64,000 bases of DNA from Streptomyces sp. NBC_00223. GTDB taxonomy: Bacteria > Actinomycetota > Actinomycetes > Streptomycetales > Streptomycetaceae. Under the pieces are notes generated by a model. It had not been told where the DNA came from. It searched no databases and saw only the letters and a program-made list of their open reading frames with translations. The DNA lies in NCBI RefSeq assembly GCF_036199905.1, contig NZ_CP108109.1, positions 5,083,501 through 5,147,500 on the forward strand, given 5' to 3'. Shown here piece after piece: positions 8,167-16,079 of this stretch. The first letter of the stretch is position 1; the number at the start of each line of letters is the position of its first letter. The position numbers and the translations under genes were made by a program.

Positions 8167-10187
8167 CCGCGCGCCTTGGCCAGGAACATCAGGGCGTCGG
8201 CGGTGTCCTGCGGGTCACGGGACGAGGCCGCGTAGTAGTTCTCGATGTGGAACCCGGCCCCCGCGCCGCCGTCGATGAGCCCGCCCTGCGCGGCCGTACG
8301 GTTCAGCAGTCGGTTGAGCTTGCTCAGCGGCAGTACGGCCTCGGCCTCGCCCGCCTCCGCCAGGATCGCGGGCACACCGCCGGAGCGGGGCATCACCAGA
8401 CCGCCGTCGGCCAGCCGGGGGATCGTCGGCAGGTTGACGCCGAAGGTCTTGCCGCCGACCATCGGCACCCAGCCGGGGATCGAGACGTGGATGCCGTTGA
8501 GCCGGCCGATCGCCTCGTTGATCAGGTCGATCACGGCATTGATCGGGGTCTTGACCGCGCTTTTGACCGAGTCGAAGGCGTGCTTGGCGATGTCCTTGAG
8601 GCCGCCCCAGATGCTGGACAGCTTGTTCTTGACGGTGGTGAAGGCGCCGGGGATCGCCGACTTGATCCAGTTGACCACCGGGGTGATGACGGCCTTGATG
8701 CCGTTCCAGACGCTGGAGACGATGGTCTTGATCGCCTTGAGCGCCGTGGTGATCACGGCCTTCCACAGGTCGAAGTAGGTCTTCACGATCGTGGCCACGG
8801 CCTTCACCACCGCGGTGATCGCGGTCTTGATGCCGTTCCAGACCTGCTTGATCAAGGCCGCGGCCTTCTGCATGATCGGGCCGACGACCTTCATGACGGT
8901 GCTGATCACCGACTGGATCACGCTGAAGGCCTTCTGCATGACCTTCTGCATGGTCTGGGACTGCATGGCCATGTCGACGACCTTCTGAATGAGCGGCGCG
9001 AGCAGCTGCATCAGCAGGCCGAGCAGATTGCCCTTCATCGACTTGTTGAGGCCGTCCATTCCCTTGCCGGCCTGCTTGGCCCCGGTCTCGAACCCACCGA
9101 GGCTCTTTCCGCCGGTCTGGCCGGTTTTCCCGGCCTTGGTCATCGACTTCTCCGCCTCGTCCGCCGCGGTCTTCATCGATTTCAGGTCGCCGGCCGAGCC
9201 CTGGGCGGCGGTCTTGAGCTTCTTGAGCTCGCCGTCCGCCTTCCCGGCGTTGTCCCCGATGCCCTTCGCGGCCTTCGCGGCCGCGTCGGCCCGGGTGCCG
9301 AGGTCTTTCAGCTGGGTGACCGCCTCCTTCAGCGACTTGGCGAACGTCACCACGTCCCGGCCCAGTTGCACCAGCGACTTGCCCAGGCCGGTCAGGGCCT
9401 TGCTCAGCCCGCCGACGGACTTGCCCGCGCCGCTGATGGAGGTGCCGACGCTCCTGATCGACTTGGCCAGCCCGCTGACGGCTGTGCCCACGTCGCGGAT
9501 GGCCTGGCCGATGCCGGCGATGGCGTCGCCGACTCCGGTGATGGAGTCGACCACGTCCTTGATCGACGTGGCGATCTTCTCGATGGCGTCACCGACGCTG
9601 CCGATGGCCCTGGCGACAGTGGTGATCGGTTTGGCGATGGCGTTGCCGACGGAGCTGCCGAGGCCCTCGATGGACCGGCCGATCTTGCCGAGGGAGCCGG
9701 CGATGTCGGTGGCGAGCGACTTGGCCACCAGTCCGATGGACCGGCCCGCCTCGGCGATGGCCCGGGTGATGGTCGCGATGGGTTTGGTGACGGCGCTGCC
9801 GAGGGAGGCGCCCAGCCGCTGAACGGACTTCCCGACGTTCGTCAGGGTCTTGTTCACCTCGGCCGTGATCGCCCGGCCGACATCGGCCGCGATCTTGCCC
9901 AACTGGGCGGTGACAGCCTTGCCGATCGTCGCGAGCGGCTTCTCGATGTTCGCCGCGAGCGACGCGGCGATGGCGGCGACCGACCTGGCCAGGGCGCCCG
10001 TAGAGGCCGCCAGGTGGGCGATGGCGCGGTCGAGGCCGCCGACGGCCTTGGTCACGGATGTGACGGCCTTGCCCACATCGGTGATGGACTTCTCCACCTT
10101 GCCCAGCGAGTCCTGGAGCTGCGCGGTGGTGGTCGCCACCCCGGCTCGGAAGTCGGTCACGACCTGTTCAGGGGGTGCAGCGGTCAT
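8163..10187 (-). CDS. Tail tape-measure protein
   Basis: 674 residues. The first ~330 residues are a long quasi-repetitive helical rod with recurring V/I-x3-I-A/G-x2-I patterns (SIGLVAKSLATDIAGSLGKI, VGDAIAGIGQAIRDVG). Hydrophobic, aromatic-poor helices follow (~385-560), then a C-terminal domain with MVGGKTFGVNLPTIPRLADG and VLPLSKLNRLL. This composition is diagnostic of siphophage tape measures, which set tail length at about 0.15 nm per residue, so roughly 100 nm here (rule of thumb). It ends in an ATGA overlap with the shorter paralogue. A good RBS (AGGAGG) precedes the ATG. Confidence 0.88.
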   Translation of the reverse strand: MTAAPPEQVVTDFRAGVATTTAQLQDSLGKVEKSITDVGKAVTSVTKAVGGLDRAIAHLAASTGALARSVAAIAASLAANIEKPLATIGKAVTAQLGKIAADVGRAITAEVNKTLTNVGKSVQRLGASLGSAVTKPIATITRAIAEAGRSIGLVAKSLATDIAGSLGKIGRSIEGLGSSVGNAIAKPITTVARAIGSVGDAIEKIATSIKDVVDSITGVGDAIAGIGQAIRDVGTAVSGLAKSIRSVGTSISGAGKSVGGLSKALTGLGKSLVQLGRDVVTFAKSLKEAVTQLKDLGTRADAAAKAAKGIGDNAGKADGELKKLKTAAQGSAGDLKSMKTAADEAEKSMTKAGKTGQTGGKSLGGFETGAKQAGKGMDGLNKSMKGNLLGLLMQLLAPLIQKVVDMAMQSQTMQKVMQKAFSVIQSVISTVMKVVGPIMQKAAALIKQVWNGIKTAITAVVKAVATIVKTYFDLWKAVITTALKAIKTIVSSVWNGIKAVITPVVNWIKSAIPGAFTTVKNKLSSIWGGLKDIAKHAFDSVKSAVKTPINAVIDLINEAIGRLNGIHVSIPGWVPMVGGKTFGVNLPTIPRLADGGLVMPRSGGVPAILAEAGEAEAVLPLSKLNRLLNRTAAQGGLIDGGAGAGFHIENYYAASSRDPQDTADALMFLAKARG

Positions 10188-10540
10188 GTGGTGCCTCCTA
10201 TGACCTTGACGGATCGGCCGCGGCGCCCCTGACGGGGTGCGCGGCGGGTCCGTGAAGAGCGGGATGCGCGCGGGGACGGTGCGACGCGCGGTGCGCGGAG
10301 GCGCCGCCGGTCGGCCGGCGGTGGGCTGGGCCCCGGAGGACGCTCAGCGCCGGGCGGTATGCTTGGGCGGTTTGCCTACCGGTGAACGTGCAGGTCAAGT
10401 CCCTATTCGAAGGGACATTCCAGTCAGCGGCAGCCGGCGGCGGCCGGGCGGTCACCGAATGGAGAGTGAACCTCCGGCCGGAGGTTGGTAGCCGTGAGGT
10501 GTACTGGTGGCTGGGGACGACCGGGGCCAGGGAGAATTCG
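10188..10540. other. Divergent intergenic region between tape measure and antisense gene
   Basis: A 353-nt stretch without a convincing gene. It should hold the start signals for the tape-measure transcript (minus) and for the divergent unknown gene (plus). I see a small hairpin at 10399-10416 (GTCCCT-6-AGGGAC) and an inverted repeat around CCTCCGGCCGGAGG at 10470-10484. A GTG at 10382 would extend the plus-strand gene by 53 codons but lacks a good ribosome binding site. Confidence 0.4.
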
Positions 10541-11170
10541 GTGGGTGGGGATGAGAGCCATGAAGGCGCTGGGGGGCGCGTCGAACAGCCGGACGGCGGG
10601 GCCGTACCGCAGGAGCACACCGGGGGTGAACCACCGGCCGGCGGCGGACTGCCCCGGCTGATGGCCCGGTTGGGACGGCTGCTGGAACGTCTCGGACCGG
10701 AGAACGTCGTGGTCATGTCCCAGGAGGAGTACGAGCGGGCGAAGTTGGCCACGTACGCCGCCGGGTGGCAGGACGCGGCCGAGGAGTACCGGCCGAGGAT
10801 CGCCGCGGCCCGCTGGGAGGGATGGCTCGGCCGGTGGCGGCCGCTGCGGGTGATGGAGGGGCCGGGCGAGGTCATCGCCTTCCCCGCGGGGCGCGGGGGC
10901 CCCGCGGGGACGGGCGAGCCGGCCGCCGAGGAGGAGCAGCACGGGCCGGCTGTGGGGGACGGCCCGCGCGGCACGGCCCCGGCGGAGGGGACGCAGCGGC
11001 GTACGGGGGTGCGTACGGGTTCCGGCTCCGGCTCCGGTACGCCTGTGCCCCGGCCGCGGCTCTCGCCGAAGAACCGCCGGTCGAAGTCGCCGACGATTCC
11101 CCGGCTGCCGCCGTCCGAGCGCCGCCGGCCGCGGATCGCCGGGGACGCGACGGACGACGCGGGGGAGTGA
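10541..11170 (+). CDS. Unknown protein, antisense to the tail operon
   Basis: 209 residues from the GTG preceded by CAGGGAGA; a GTG 159 nt upstream is possible. Residues ~45-105 look well folded and amphipathic (MARLGRLLERLGPENVVVMS, QEEYERAKLATYAAGWQDAA); the rest is Gly/Pro/Arg-rich and probably disordered, ending with a basic region. I do not recognise the family. It runs opposite to the tail genes and separates the chaperones from the tape measure, which are normally adjacent. That is how extra cargo (moron-type) genes sit in phage genomes. It could also be a regulator; no HTH is evident. Confidence 0.6.
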   Translation: MGGDESHEGAGGRVEQPDGGAVPQEHTGGEPPAGGGLPRLMARLGRLLERLGPENVVVMSQEEYERAKLATYAAGWQDAAEEYRPRIAAARWEGWLGRWRPLRVMEGPGEVIAFPAGRGGPAGTGEPAAEEEQHGPAVGDGPRGTAPAEGTQRRTGVRTGSGSGSGTPVPRPRLSPKNRRSKSPTIPRLPPSERRRPRIAGDATDDAGE

Positions 11171-11235
11171 ACGGGGGCTTCCGGGGCGGGCGTTGGGACG
11201 TGCGCGGTTGGGGGTGTGCCTTGAGGGCGGCGGGG

Positions 11236-11960
11236 TCAGCTGAAGAAGCGGACCAGTTCGGACGAGGACGGCGCCTCCGCCGTGCCCGACCCGCCGCCGC
11301 CGGACGCCGTACCGGCCGCGGCCTGCCCCGTACTGTCCGTACCCTCCGGCTCGTCGCCGGGGCGGGGTACGGGCACGGGCGGGTCCGGCGGGTCGGCGTC
11401 GTCACCGCTGTTCACCATGGCGAACATCCAGTTGGCCGACGCGAGATGGTCCACCGCGGCGGCCAGCAGATAGTCGCTGACGGACCACTCGGCGGACTCG
11501 CCGTGCAGGTCGTGGTTGACGGCGCTGTCCCTCGGCAGATGCTTGACCAGCACCGCGAGCCGGCGGCTTGAGAGCCGGCCGCGGTACCGGTCGAGCAGGT
11601 CCACGCCGTAATAGCGGAGCAGGTCGGCTTCGAGGGCCTCGGCGTGTTCTTCCGTGAACTCGTCGAGGCTCAGTCTTCCCCCAGGCCGAGCCCGGTCTCC
11701 TTGCCGTACGCGTCCAGGATCGCCGCGATGTCCTGCATGGTGAGGTCGTGCTGCTCGAAGCGGGTGAACTGCCCCTCGCCCAGGAGGAGTCGCAGCAGCC
11801 CGTCCACGTCGTTGTCGTCGAGCGCGCGCAGCGCCCTGGCGGTGGCGCGGGGCAGCTCGGTGGGGAGCTCGAAGGACTCGTCGTCCAACTCGAAGGTCCA
11901 GGCGCGGCCCAGGGCCTCCTGGCGCTGGGCGCGGGCGGCGTTGACGTTGAAACCGGACAT
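11236..11960 (-). CDS. Tail assembly chaperone, long form by -1 frameshift (GT-like)
   Basis: Predicted 241-residue product sharing the short chaperone's N-terminus and switching to the -1 frame at GGGGGAA just before the short form's stop. After the shift it reads GGRLSLDEFTEEHAEAL and continues through DLLRYYGVDLLDRYRGRLSS to a Pro/Gly/Ser-rich end and FFS. The -1 frame has no convincing start codon of its own near the overlap, which supports frameshift expression. In lambda-like phages G and GT load on the tape measure and recruit tail tube protein; the same job is likely here. The exact shift codon is inferred. Confidence 0.72.
11670..11960 (-). CDS. Tail assembly chaperone, short form (G-like)
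   Basis: 96 residues, acidic, starting MSGFNVNAARAQRQEALG with a WTFELDDESFELP segment and a helical DGLLRLLLGEGQFTRFEQHD region, ending GLGLGED. Gene order major tail protein - this gene - frameshifted partner - (antisense gene) - tape measure is the conserved siphophage order for the chaperone pair. It is preceded by a GAGAGGAAGCC ribosome binding site. The stop lies a few codons after the putative slippery sequence. No enzymatic motif is expected. Confidence 0.78.
   Translation of the reverse strand: MSGFNVNAARAQRQEALGRAWTFELDDESFELPTELPRATARALRALDDNDVDGLLRLLLGEGQFTRFEQHDLTMQDIAAILDAYGKETGLGLGED
11676..11682 (-). promoter_or_regulatory. Putative -1 ribosomal slippery site GGGGGAA
   Basis: On the minus strand the zero frame reads CTG-GGG-GAA-GAC-TGA. 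A run of five G followed by AA allows P-site re-pairing one base back (GGG to GGG), after which the downstream frame is open for ~145 codons. It is located 4 nt before the short chaperone's stop codon, the usual arrangement for G/GT frameshifting in tailed phages. The A-site re-pairing (GAA to GGA) is imperfect, so efficiency is uncertain. Confidence 0.6.
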
Positions 11961-12176
11961 GGCTTCCTCTCGGGAATGACGGGGGAACGGGGTGAAGTGC
12001 GCTGCTTCCCATGGGGGTTGGGCGCGTGTTCGGTGCTGTGCGCCTCGGGCGCCGGCGGGGCCGCGCGGCCGTGCGTGGGCTTTGCGGCCGGCGTCGGCGT
12101 GCGGGCGTACGGGCGTATTGCGGAAAGGGGACGGGACGGCGGGGGTCGCCCGCCGTCCCGTGGGTGCGCCCGCGGA

Positions 12177-12755
12177 TCAGGAGGCGTACACCGAGTCCTT
12201 CATCACGAAGGTGGCCAGCGGGTCGGTCCCGTTGGACAGCGCGGTGAAGGTGATGCCGAGCTGGGCCGCGGCCTTGCGGGCCAGCTTGATGTCGTCGCTC
12301 GCGGTGACCTGGCCGCGCGGGATGACGAAGCGGTACGTGACGTCCGTACCGTCGTTGAACTCCAGGCCGAGCGCCCGCTCGTCCTTCTGCGGGCCGTCGC
12401 CCAACGAGTAGGTGTAGACGCCGGGGTTGGTGGTGACGTCCACGGGGGTGACGTCGCCGCCGCCCATGAAGAGCGGGAACGTGTCCTCGTTGAACTGGAG
12501 CAGCGCGAACTTCAGCGACAGGTCCCGGTCGGAGTAGATGAAGCGCACCGGGCTGACGGCCTGCCAGGTGTCGACCGGGTCCAGCTTGTCCTTCTTGCTG
12601 AAGGTCACGCCGTCGGAGGAGGTGAAGCCGAGGTCGGTCCAGATCGTGCTGTCCCAGTCGGTGGAGAAGTCGGTGGGCGCGGACGACCCGGCCTCGGCGA
12701 CGAGGATGCGGCCGCTGCCGGCGATACGGATCTCGGACGAGCTGTTGCCTGCCAT
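12177..12755 (-). CDS. Major tail (tube) protein
   Basis: 192 residues from the ATG of MAGNSSSEIRIAGSGRIL, with AGGAGAACCACC upstream as ribosome binding site. Motifs such as RILVAEAGSSAPTDFS, WTDLGFTSSDGVTFS, VDTWQAVSPVRF and LQFNEDTFPLFMGGG match actinophage major tail proteins: a two-layer beta sandwich that stacks as hexamers into the tube. It is followed by the chaperone pair. Its upstream region now contains an IS30 element and two palindromes, so its present promoter is unclear. A hairpin (CCGTTCCGG-8-CCGGAACGG, 12791-12816) lies in its leader. Confidence 0.85.
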   Translation of the reverse strand: MAGNSSSEIRIAGSGRILVAEAGSSAPTDFSTDWDSTIWTDLGFTSSDGVTFSKKDKLDPVDTWQAVSPVRFIYSDRDLSLKFALLQFNEDTFPLFMGGGDVTPVDVTTNPGVYTYSLGDGPQKDERALGLEFNDGTDVTYRFVIPRGQVTASDDIKLARKAAAQLGITFTALSNGTDPLATFVMKDSVYAS

Positions 12756-12818
12756 GGTGGTTCTCCTGTGGGTGTGGGTGGGTGCGGTTGCCGTTCCGGC
12801 CAGGTGCCCGGAACGGCG

Positions 12819-12842
12819 AAGGCCCCGCCGGGGCTTGGGTTC
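12819..12842. repeat. Left arm of a palindrome split by the IS30 element
   Basis: The 24 nt here (AAGGCCCCGCC, a 4-5 nt mismatch, TTGGGTTC) are the inverted match of 14307-14330 (GAACCCAAG ... GGCGGGGCCTT). With the IS removed the arms would face each other across ~8 nt and form a long hairpin between the tail terminator and major tail protein genes. Originally this may have been an operon-internal terminator or processing site. IS30-family elements are known to prefer palindromic targets. Confidence 0.75.
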
Positions 12843-12869
12843 TAACGGTCCTCGCAACACCTGCGATCT

Positions 12870-14279
12870 GTGGGAGTTGCGGGGACTGTGGGCGTTGAGC
12901 GTGGGGATCGTGTGGGGTTGCGGGAGCGTTTCCTTGCGCGGCTGGATGCTGTGGGGAACGTGACGGTGGTGGCCCGTGAGCTGGGGGTGAACCGGAACAC
13001 TGCTTTCGGCTGGGCCCGGAAGGCCGGACAGGGCTCGGTGCGCCTGCCGCGGCGGCATCCCGGGCGGGATGAGTACGAGCGGCTTCGGGCCGCCGGTGTC
13101 GCACGCCGGGTGGCGGCCCGGCAGGTCGGTGTGAACGAGCGCACGGCCAAGGACTGGGACTGGGGCGTCAAGAAGAGCGGCACCACACGCACCTATGCCG
13201 ACGGCCGCCGTGTCGACTACACCACCGGGACCGTCACGATGGGCGGTGTGACCACAGTACCGGTGGGCCTGCCAGCCCTGGAAAAGCAACTGCATCCGCG
13301 ATTTCTGACACTGGCCGAGCGCGAACAGATCCGCGATCTGCGTGCGCTGGGCTGGTCGCTGCGGGCGATCGGGCGTGCCCTGGGGCGGCCGGCGAGCACG
13401 GTCAAGCGGGAGATCGACACGAACTCCGGCACCGGGGGCTACCAGCCCTACGCCGCCCACCGCGCCGCTGCCGCGCGCAGGCCCCGGCCCAAGGACCGCA
13501 AACTACTGCGCGAGGGACGGCTGCGCCGCTTCGTCCAGGACGGACTGCGCAGGCGGTGGTCACCGGAGCAGATCTGCCACGCTCTGTTCAAGGAGCATCC
13601 CGACGACCGGAGCATGCGGGTGAGCGTGGAAACGATCTACCAGGCACTGTACTTCCAGGCCCGTGGCGGCCTGAGGCGGGAAGTGCAGGCCGCCGTCCGT
13701 TCCGGCCGGACCCGCCGCAAACCACGCCGCGACCCGCAGCGGCGCACACCACGGTTCACCGACCCGATGGTGATGATCAGCGACCGCCCCGCCGATATCG
13801 AGGACCGGGCGGTGCCCGGCCACTGGGAAGGCGATCTGATCATCGGCGCGGGCGGGCGCTCCGCGATCGCCACCCTGGTCGAGCGGACCACCCGCTACAC
13901 CATGCTGGTCCACCTGCCCGGCGCAGCCCACGACGCCGAAACCGTCCGCGACGGCCTCGTCGCCACGATCCAGACCCTGCCCGCCCACCTGCGCGGCTCC
14001 CTCACCTGGGACCAGGGCAGCGAGATGGCACGCCACCAGCAGTTCACCATGGCCACAGGCATGCCCGTCTACTTCTGCGACCCCGCCTCACCCTGGCAAC
14101 GCGGCTCCAACGAAAACACCAACGGCCTGCTCCGCCAGTACTTCCCGAAGGGAACCGACCTCAGCATCCACAGCCCCGAAGACCTCGAACACGTCGCCCA
14201 GGAACTCAACGGCCGCCCACGCAAGACACTCGACTGGGATACCCCAGCCGAGCGCCTACGTGATCTACTCACCACCTGA
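12870..14279 (+). CDS. IS30-family transposase
   Basis: 469 residues (GTG start 23 nt inside the left inverted repeat; a GTG 21 nt later is possible). Two N-terminal HTH regions are visible: one in VTVVARELGVNRNTAFGWAR and the IS30-type one in LRALGWSLRAIGRALGRPAS followed by TVKREI. The DDE catalytic domain follows, with first Asp in HWEGDLIIG, second Asp in TWDQGSEM and Glu in RGSNENTNGLLRQYFPKGTD, the IS30 signature. The C-terminus LNGRPRKTLDWDTPAERL is also characteristic. Length is longer than the usual ~380 because of the extra N-terminal HTH block. It appears intact. Confidence 0.93.
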   Translation: MGVAGTVGVERGDRVGLRERFLARLDAVGNVTVVARELGVNRNTAFGWARKAGQGSVRLPRRHPGRDEYERLRAAGVARRVAARQVGVNERTAKDWDWGVKKSGTTRTYADGRRVDYTTGTVTMGGVTTVPVGLPALEKQLHPRFLTLAEREQIRDLRALGWSLRAIGRALGRPASTVKREIDTNSGTGGYQPYAAHRAAAARRPRPKDRKLLREGRLRRFVQDGLRRRWSPEQICHALFKEHPDDRSMRVSVETIYQALYFQARGGLRREVQAAVRSGRTRRKPRRDPQRRTPRFTDPMVMISDRPADIEDRAVPGHWEGDLIIGAGGRSAIATLVERTTRYTMLVHLPGAAHDAETVRDGLVATIQTLPAHLRGSLTWDQGSEMARHQQFTMATGMPVYFCDPASPWQRGSNENTNGLLRQYFPKGTDLSIHSPEDLEHVAQELNGRPRKTLDWDTPAERLRDLLTT

Positions 14280-14287
14280 AACCAGGC

Positions 14288-14302
14288 GGTGTTGCGACGA
14301 CC
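14288..14302 (-). repeat. Right terminal inverted repeat of the IS30 element
   Basis: Read on the minus strand this is GGTCGTCGCAACACC, matching the left end at 12847-12861 in 14 of 15 positions. It marks the right boundary 9 nt beyond the transposase stop. Confidence 0.85.
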
Positions 14303-14381
14303 CCATGAACCCAAGGGGTGGCGGGGCCTTGTCTGTGGGGGTGGGGCGCGGGGGTGTGTGCTGTCGGTGGGTGGCTGTCCG

Positions 14382-14789
14382 TCAGAAGACGGTCAGCGAG
14401 ACCTTGATGACGCCGACGTAGCGGTTGGCCCCGCGGTAGAGATAGTCGGGCAGCCAGCGAGGGCCGTCCTCCTCGACGACGTCGCTGAGCGTGTTGCCGC
14501 CGTACGTGTTGCCGATCGCGGCGAGCAGGGCACGCCGGGCGGCGTTGGCCAGGGTGAAGGCGGTGGCCTTGTCGGGCCCGTAGACCTCCAGCTCGATCAT
14601 CGGCTGGTCCACGTGCAGGTCGCCGATCCAGGCGCCGCCGCGGCGGTTGACCAGTACGGCGCTCTGCGTCCCGTCGAAACCGGCGGGCGCGTCGACGCGG
14701 ACCATGGCCGTGGACAGGGCGGCGTCGGCTTCGAGGATGTCGACGACCAACGCCTCGACGTCAGGAAAGGCACTCGGGGGAGTGGTCAT
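14382..14789 (-). CDS. Tail terminator / tail completion protein
   Basis: 135 residues beginning MTTPPSAFPDVEALVVDIL. The pattern is an N-terminal helix, a beta core (IGDLHVDQPMIELEVYGPD) and a following helix AFTLANAARRALLAAIG. It resembles phage tail terminator proteins, which cap the tube at the head-proximal end. Being the first structural gene of the run with no connector, capsid or portal gene before it suggests the cluster is cut precisely at the head-tail boundary. Assignment rests on fold-like pattern and on position before the major tail protein. A GAGGTG ribosome binding site precedes the ATG. Confidence 0.72.
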   Translation of the reverse strand: MTTPPSAFPDVEALVVDILEADAALSTAMVRVDAPAGFDGTQSAVLVNRRGGAWIGDLHVDQPMIELEVYGPDKATAFTLANAARRALLAAIGNTYGGNTLSDVVEEDGPRWLPDYLYRGANRYVGVIKVSLTVF

Positions 14790-14926
14790 GACAGTTGCAC
14801 CTCATGGCTGGAGGGACAGGTGGGGTGCCGGGCGGCCGGCCGCCGCGGGCTGGGAGGGAGCGGACGGGGGCCGGGCGCCCGGTTGGGCGGCGTTCCGCGT
14901 CTGGACGCAGTTCTGCCGCTGCGCCA

Positions 14927-14955
14927 ACTGTGAACGATTTCGTGCGCGCACGCAA
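14927..14955 (-). promoter_or_regulatory. Predicted promoter and operator of the tail operon
   Basis: On the minus strand, TTGCGT (14955-14950), a 17-nt spacer and CACAGT (14932-14927) form a plausible sigma-70-type promoter ~140 nt upstream of the tail terminator gene. The spacer contains the perfect 12-nt palindrome CGTGCGCGCACG. The 17-mer AGTTGCGTGCGCGCACG (14957-14941) matches a site in the regulator intergenic region (17611-17627) at 15 of 17 positions, suggesting a shared repressor or activator. Promoter elements are inferred from sequence only. Confidence 0.5.
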
Positions 14956-15080
14956 CTCGCCGCCTCCCGCGGGGCCCTCACCGGGCCCGGCACCCCCCTC
15001 GGCCCGGCGCCCGCGCGCCCCTGCGTGCGGCCCACCCACGCGGCCTTGACCCGCCCGCCACGATGAGGCCGCCCCCTCCT

Positions 15081-16020
15081 TTCCGCCGCAGCGGCGGGAC
15101 GCGGGACGTCGCGGTTCGGCAGTGCCGGTCATGGTTGCGGGGGTGTTGGCACCGCCGGTCTGCGCCGCGCGGCTTCCCGCCGTTGCGGCGGGGGAGAGGT
15201 GTGCGGCGTTGTCGCATGGGCCTGGCCCGGCGGGGGCCTTGGGTGCGGGCGGGCCGCGCTGGCCCTTTCTTGCTGCCGCATGGGTCTGCGCCGGCAGGCG
15301 TTGGGGTTGGAGGGGGCGGTTGGCCCCATCCTTTCCGCCGCGGCGGTGGGACGCGGGATGTCGGGGTTCGGCGGTGCCGGGCGTGGTTGCGGGGGTGTTG
15401 GCACCGCCGGTCCGCGCCGCGTGGCTTCCCGCCGTCGCGGCGGGGGAGAGGTGTGCGGCGTTGTCGCACGGGCCTGGCCCGGCAGGGTCTTGGGTGCGGG
15501 TGGGCCGCGCACGGCCCCTTCTTTCCGCCGCATGGGCCTGGCCCGGCGGGGGCCTGGGGCGCGGGTGGGCCGCGCCATCGCTGGTCCGCGCCGTGTGGCT
15601 TCCCGCCGTTGCGGCGGGGGAGAGGTGTGCGGCGTTGTCGCACGGGCCTGGCCCGGCAGGGTCTTGGGTGCGGGTGGGCCGCGCTGGGCCTTTTTTTGGC
15701 GGCGCATGGGTCTGCGTCGGCAGGGGTTGGGGTTGGAGGGGGCGGTTGGCCCCCTCCTTTCCGCCGCAGCGGCGGGACGCGGGACGCCGCGATCCGGCGG
15801 TGCCGGTCATGGTTGCGGGGGTGTTGGCACCGCCGGTCCGCGCCGCGTGGCTTCCCGCCGTCGCGGCGGGGGAGAGGTGTGCGGCGTCACCGCGCTGGCC
15901 GGCCCGGCGGGGGCCTGGGGTGTGGGTGGGCCGCGCGCGGCCCCTTCTTTCCGTCGCATGGGCCTGGCCCGGCAGGGGTCCGGGGTGTGGGTGGGCCGTA
16001 TCGGCCTCTTCTTGCCGCCG
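15081..16020. repeat. Imperfect GC-rich tandem repeat array
   Basis: Four copies of a block around GGCTTCCCGCCGTYGCGG, CGGGGGAGAGGTGTGCGGCG and GGGCCTGGCCCGGC start near 15171, 15423, 15597 and 15849, giving spacings of 252, 174 and 252 nt. A flanking module starting TTCCGCCGC at 15081, 15333 and 15759 recurs likewise. Long open frames cross it on both strands, but their translations are Pro/Ala/Arg/Gly-rich without folded patterns, so I treat it as noncoding. Many small palindromes could give structured RNA or recombination hot spots. The array occupies the position of head genes in a full siphophage. Confidence 0.75.
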
Positions 16021-16032
16021 CGGAAATGGGGG

Positions 16033-16058
16033 AGCCCCGCAGGGGAGGCTGCGGGGCT
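16033..16058 (-). terminator. Probable terminator after the HTH gene
   Basis: A 9-bp perfect stem AGCCCCGCA / TGCGGGGCT with an 8-nt loop lies 22 nt beyond the stop of the small HTH gene on the minus strand, followed by CCCCCATTTCC. It would separate the regulatory transcript from the repeat array and the tail operon. Confidence 0.55.
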
Positions 16059-16079
16059 GGGGTGGGTGGGGGGAGGGCG

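Larger units (their letters stand above)
12847..14302 (+). mobile_element. IS30-family insertion sequence
   Basis: A 1456-bp element bounded by 15-bp inverted repeats with one mismatch: GGTCCTCGCAACACC at the left and the complement of GGTCGTCGCAACACC at the right (14288-14302). It carries one transposase gene filling almost the whole element. It lies inside the loop of a 24-nt imperfect palindrome in the minus-strand tail operon, in opposite orientation. I do not see a convincing 2-3 bp target duplication. The intact reading frame and near-perfect ends suggest a recent or still mobile copy. Confidence 0.9.

Noticed and set aside
12843..14306. Target-site duplication around the IS30 element
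   Set aside because: Bases next to the inverted repeats (TAAC and CCAT) do not match as a 2-3 bp direct repeat.
14933..14942. LexA (SOS) box near the tail promoter: GAACGATTTC
   Set aside because: Only the left half GAAC is right; the required GTTC at the proper spacing is missing.
15081..16020. CRISPR array
   Set aside because: Repeats are ~170-250 nt, imperfect and contiguous, without short constant repeats separated by unique spacers; no cas genes.
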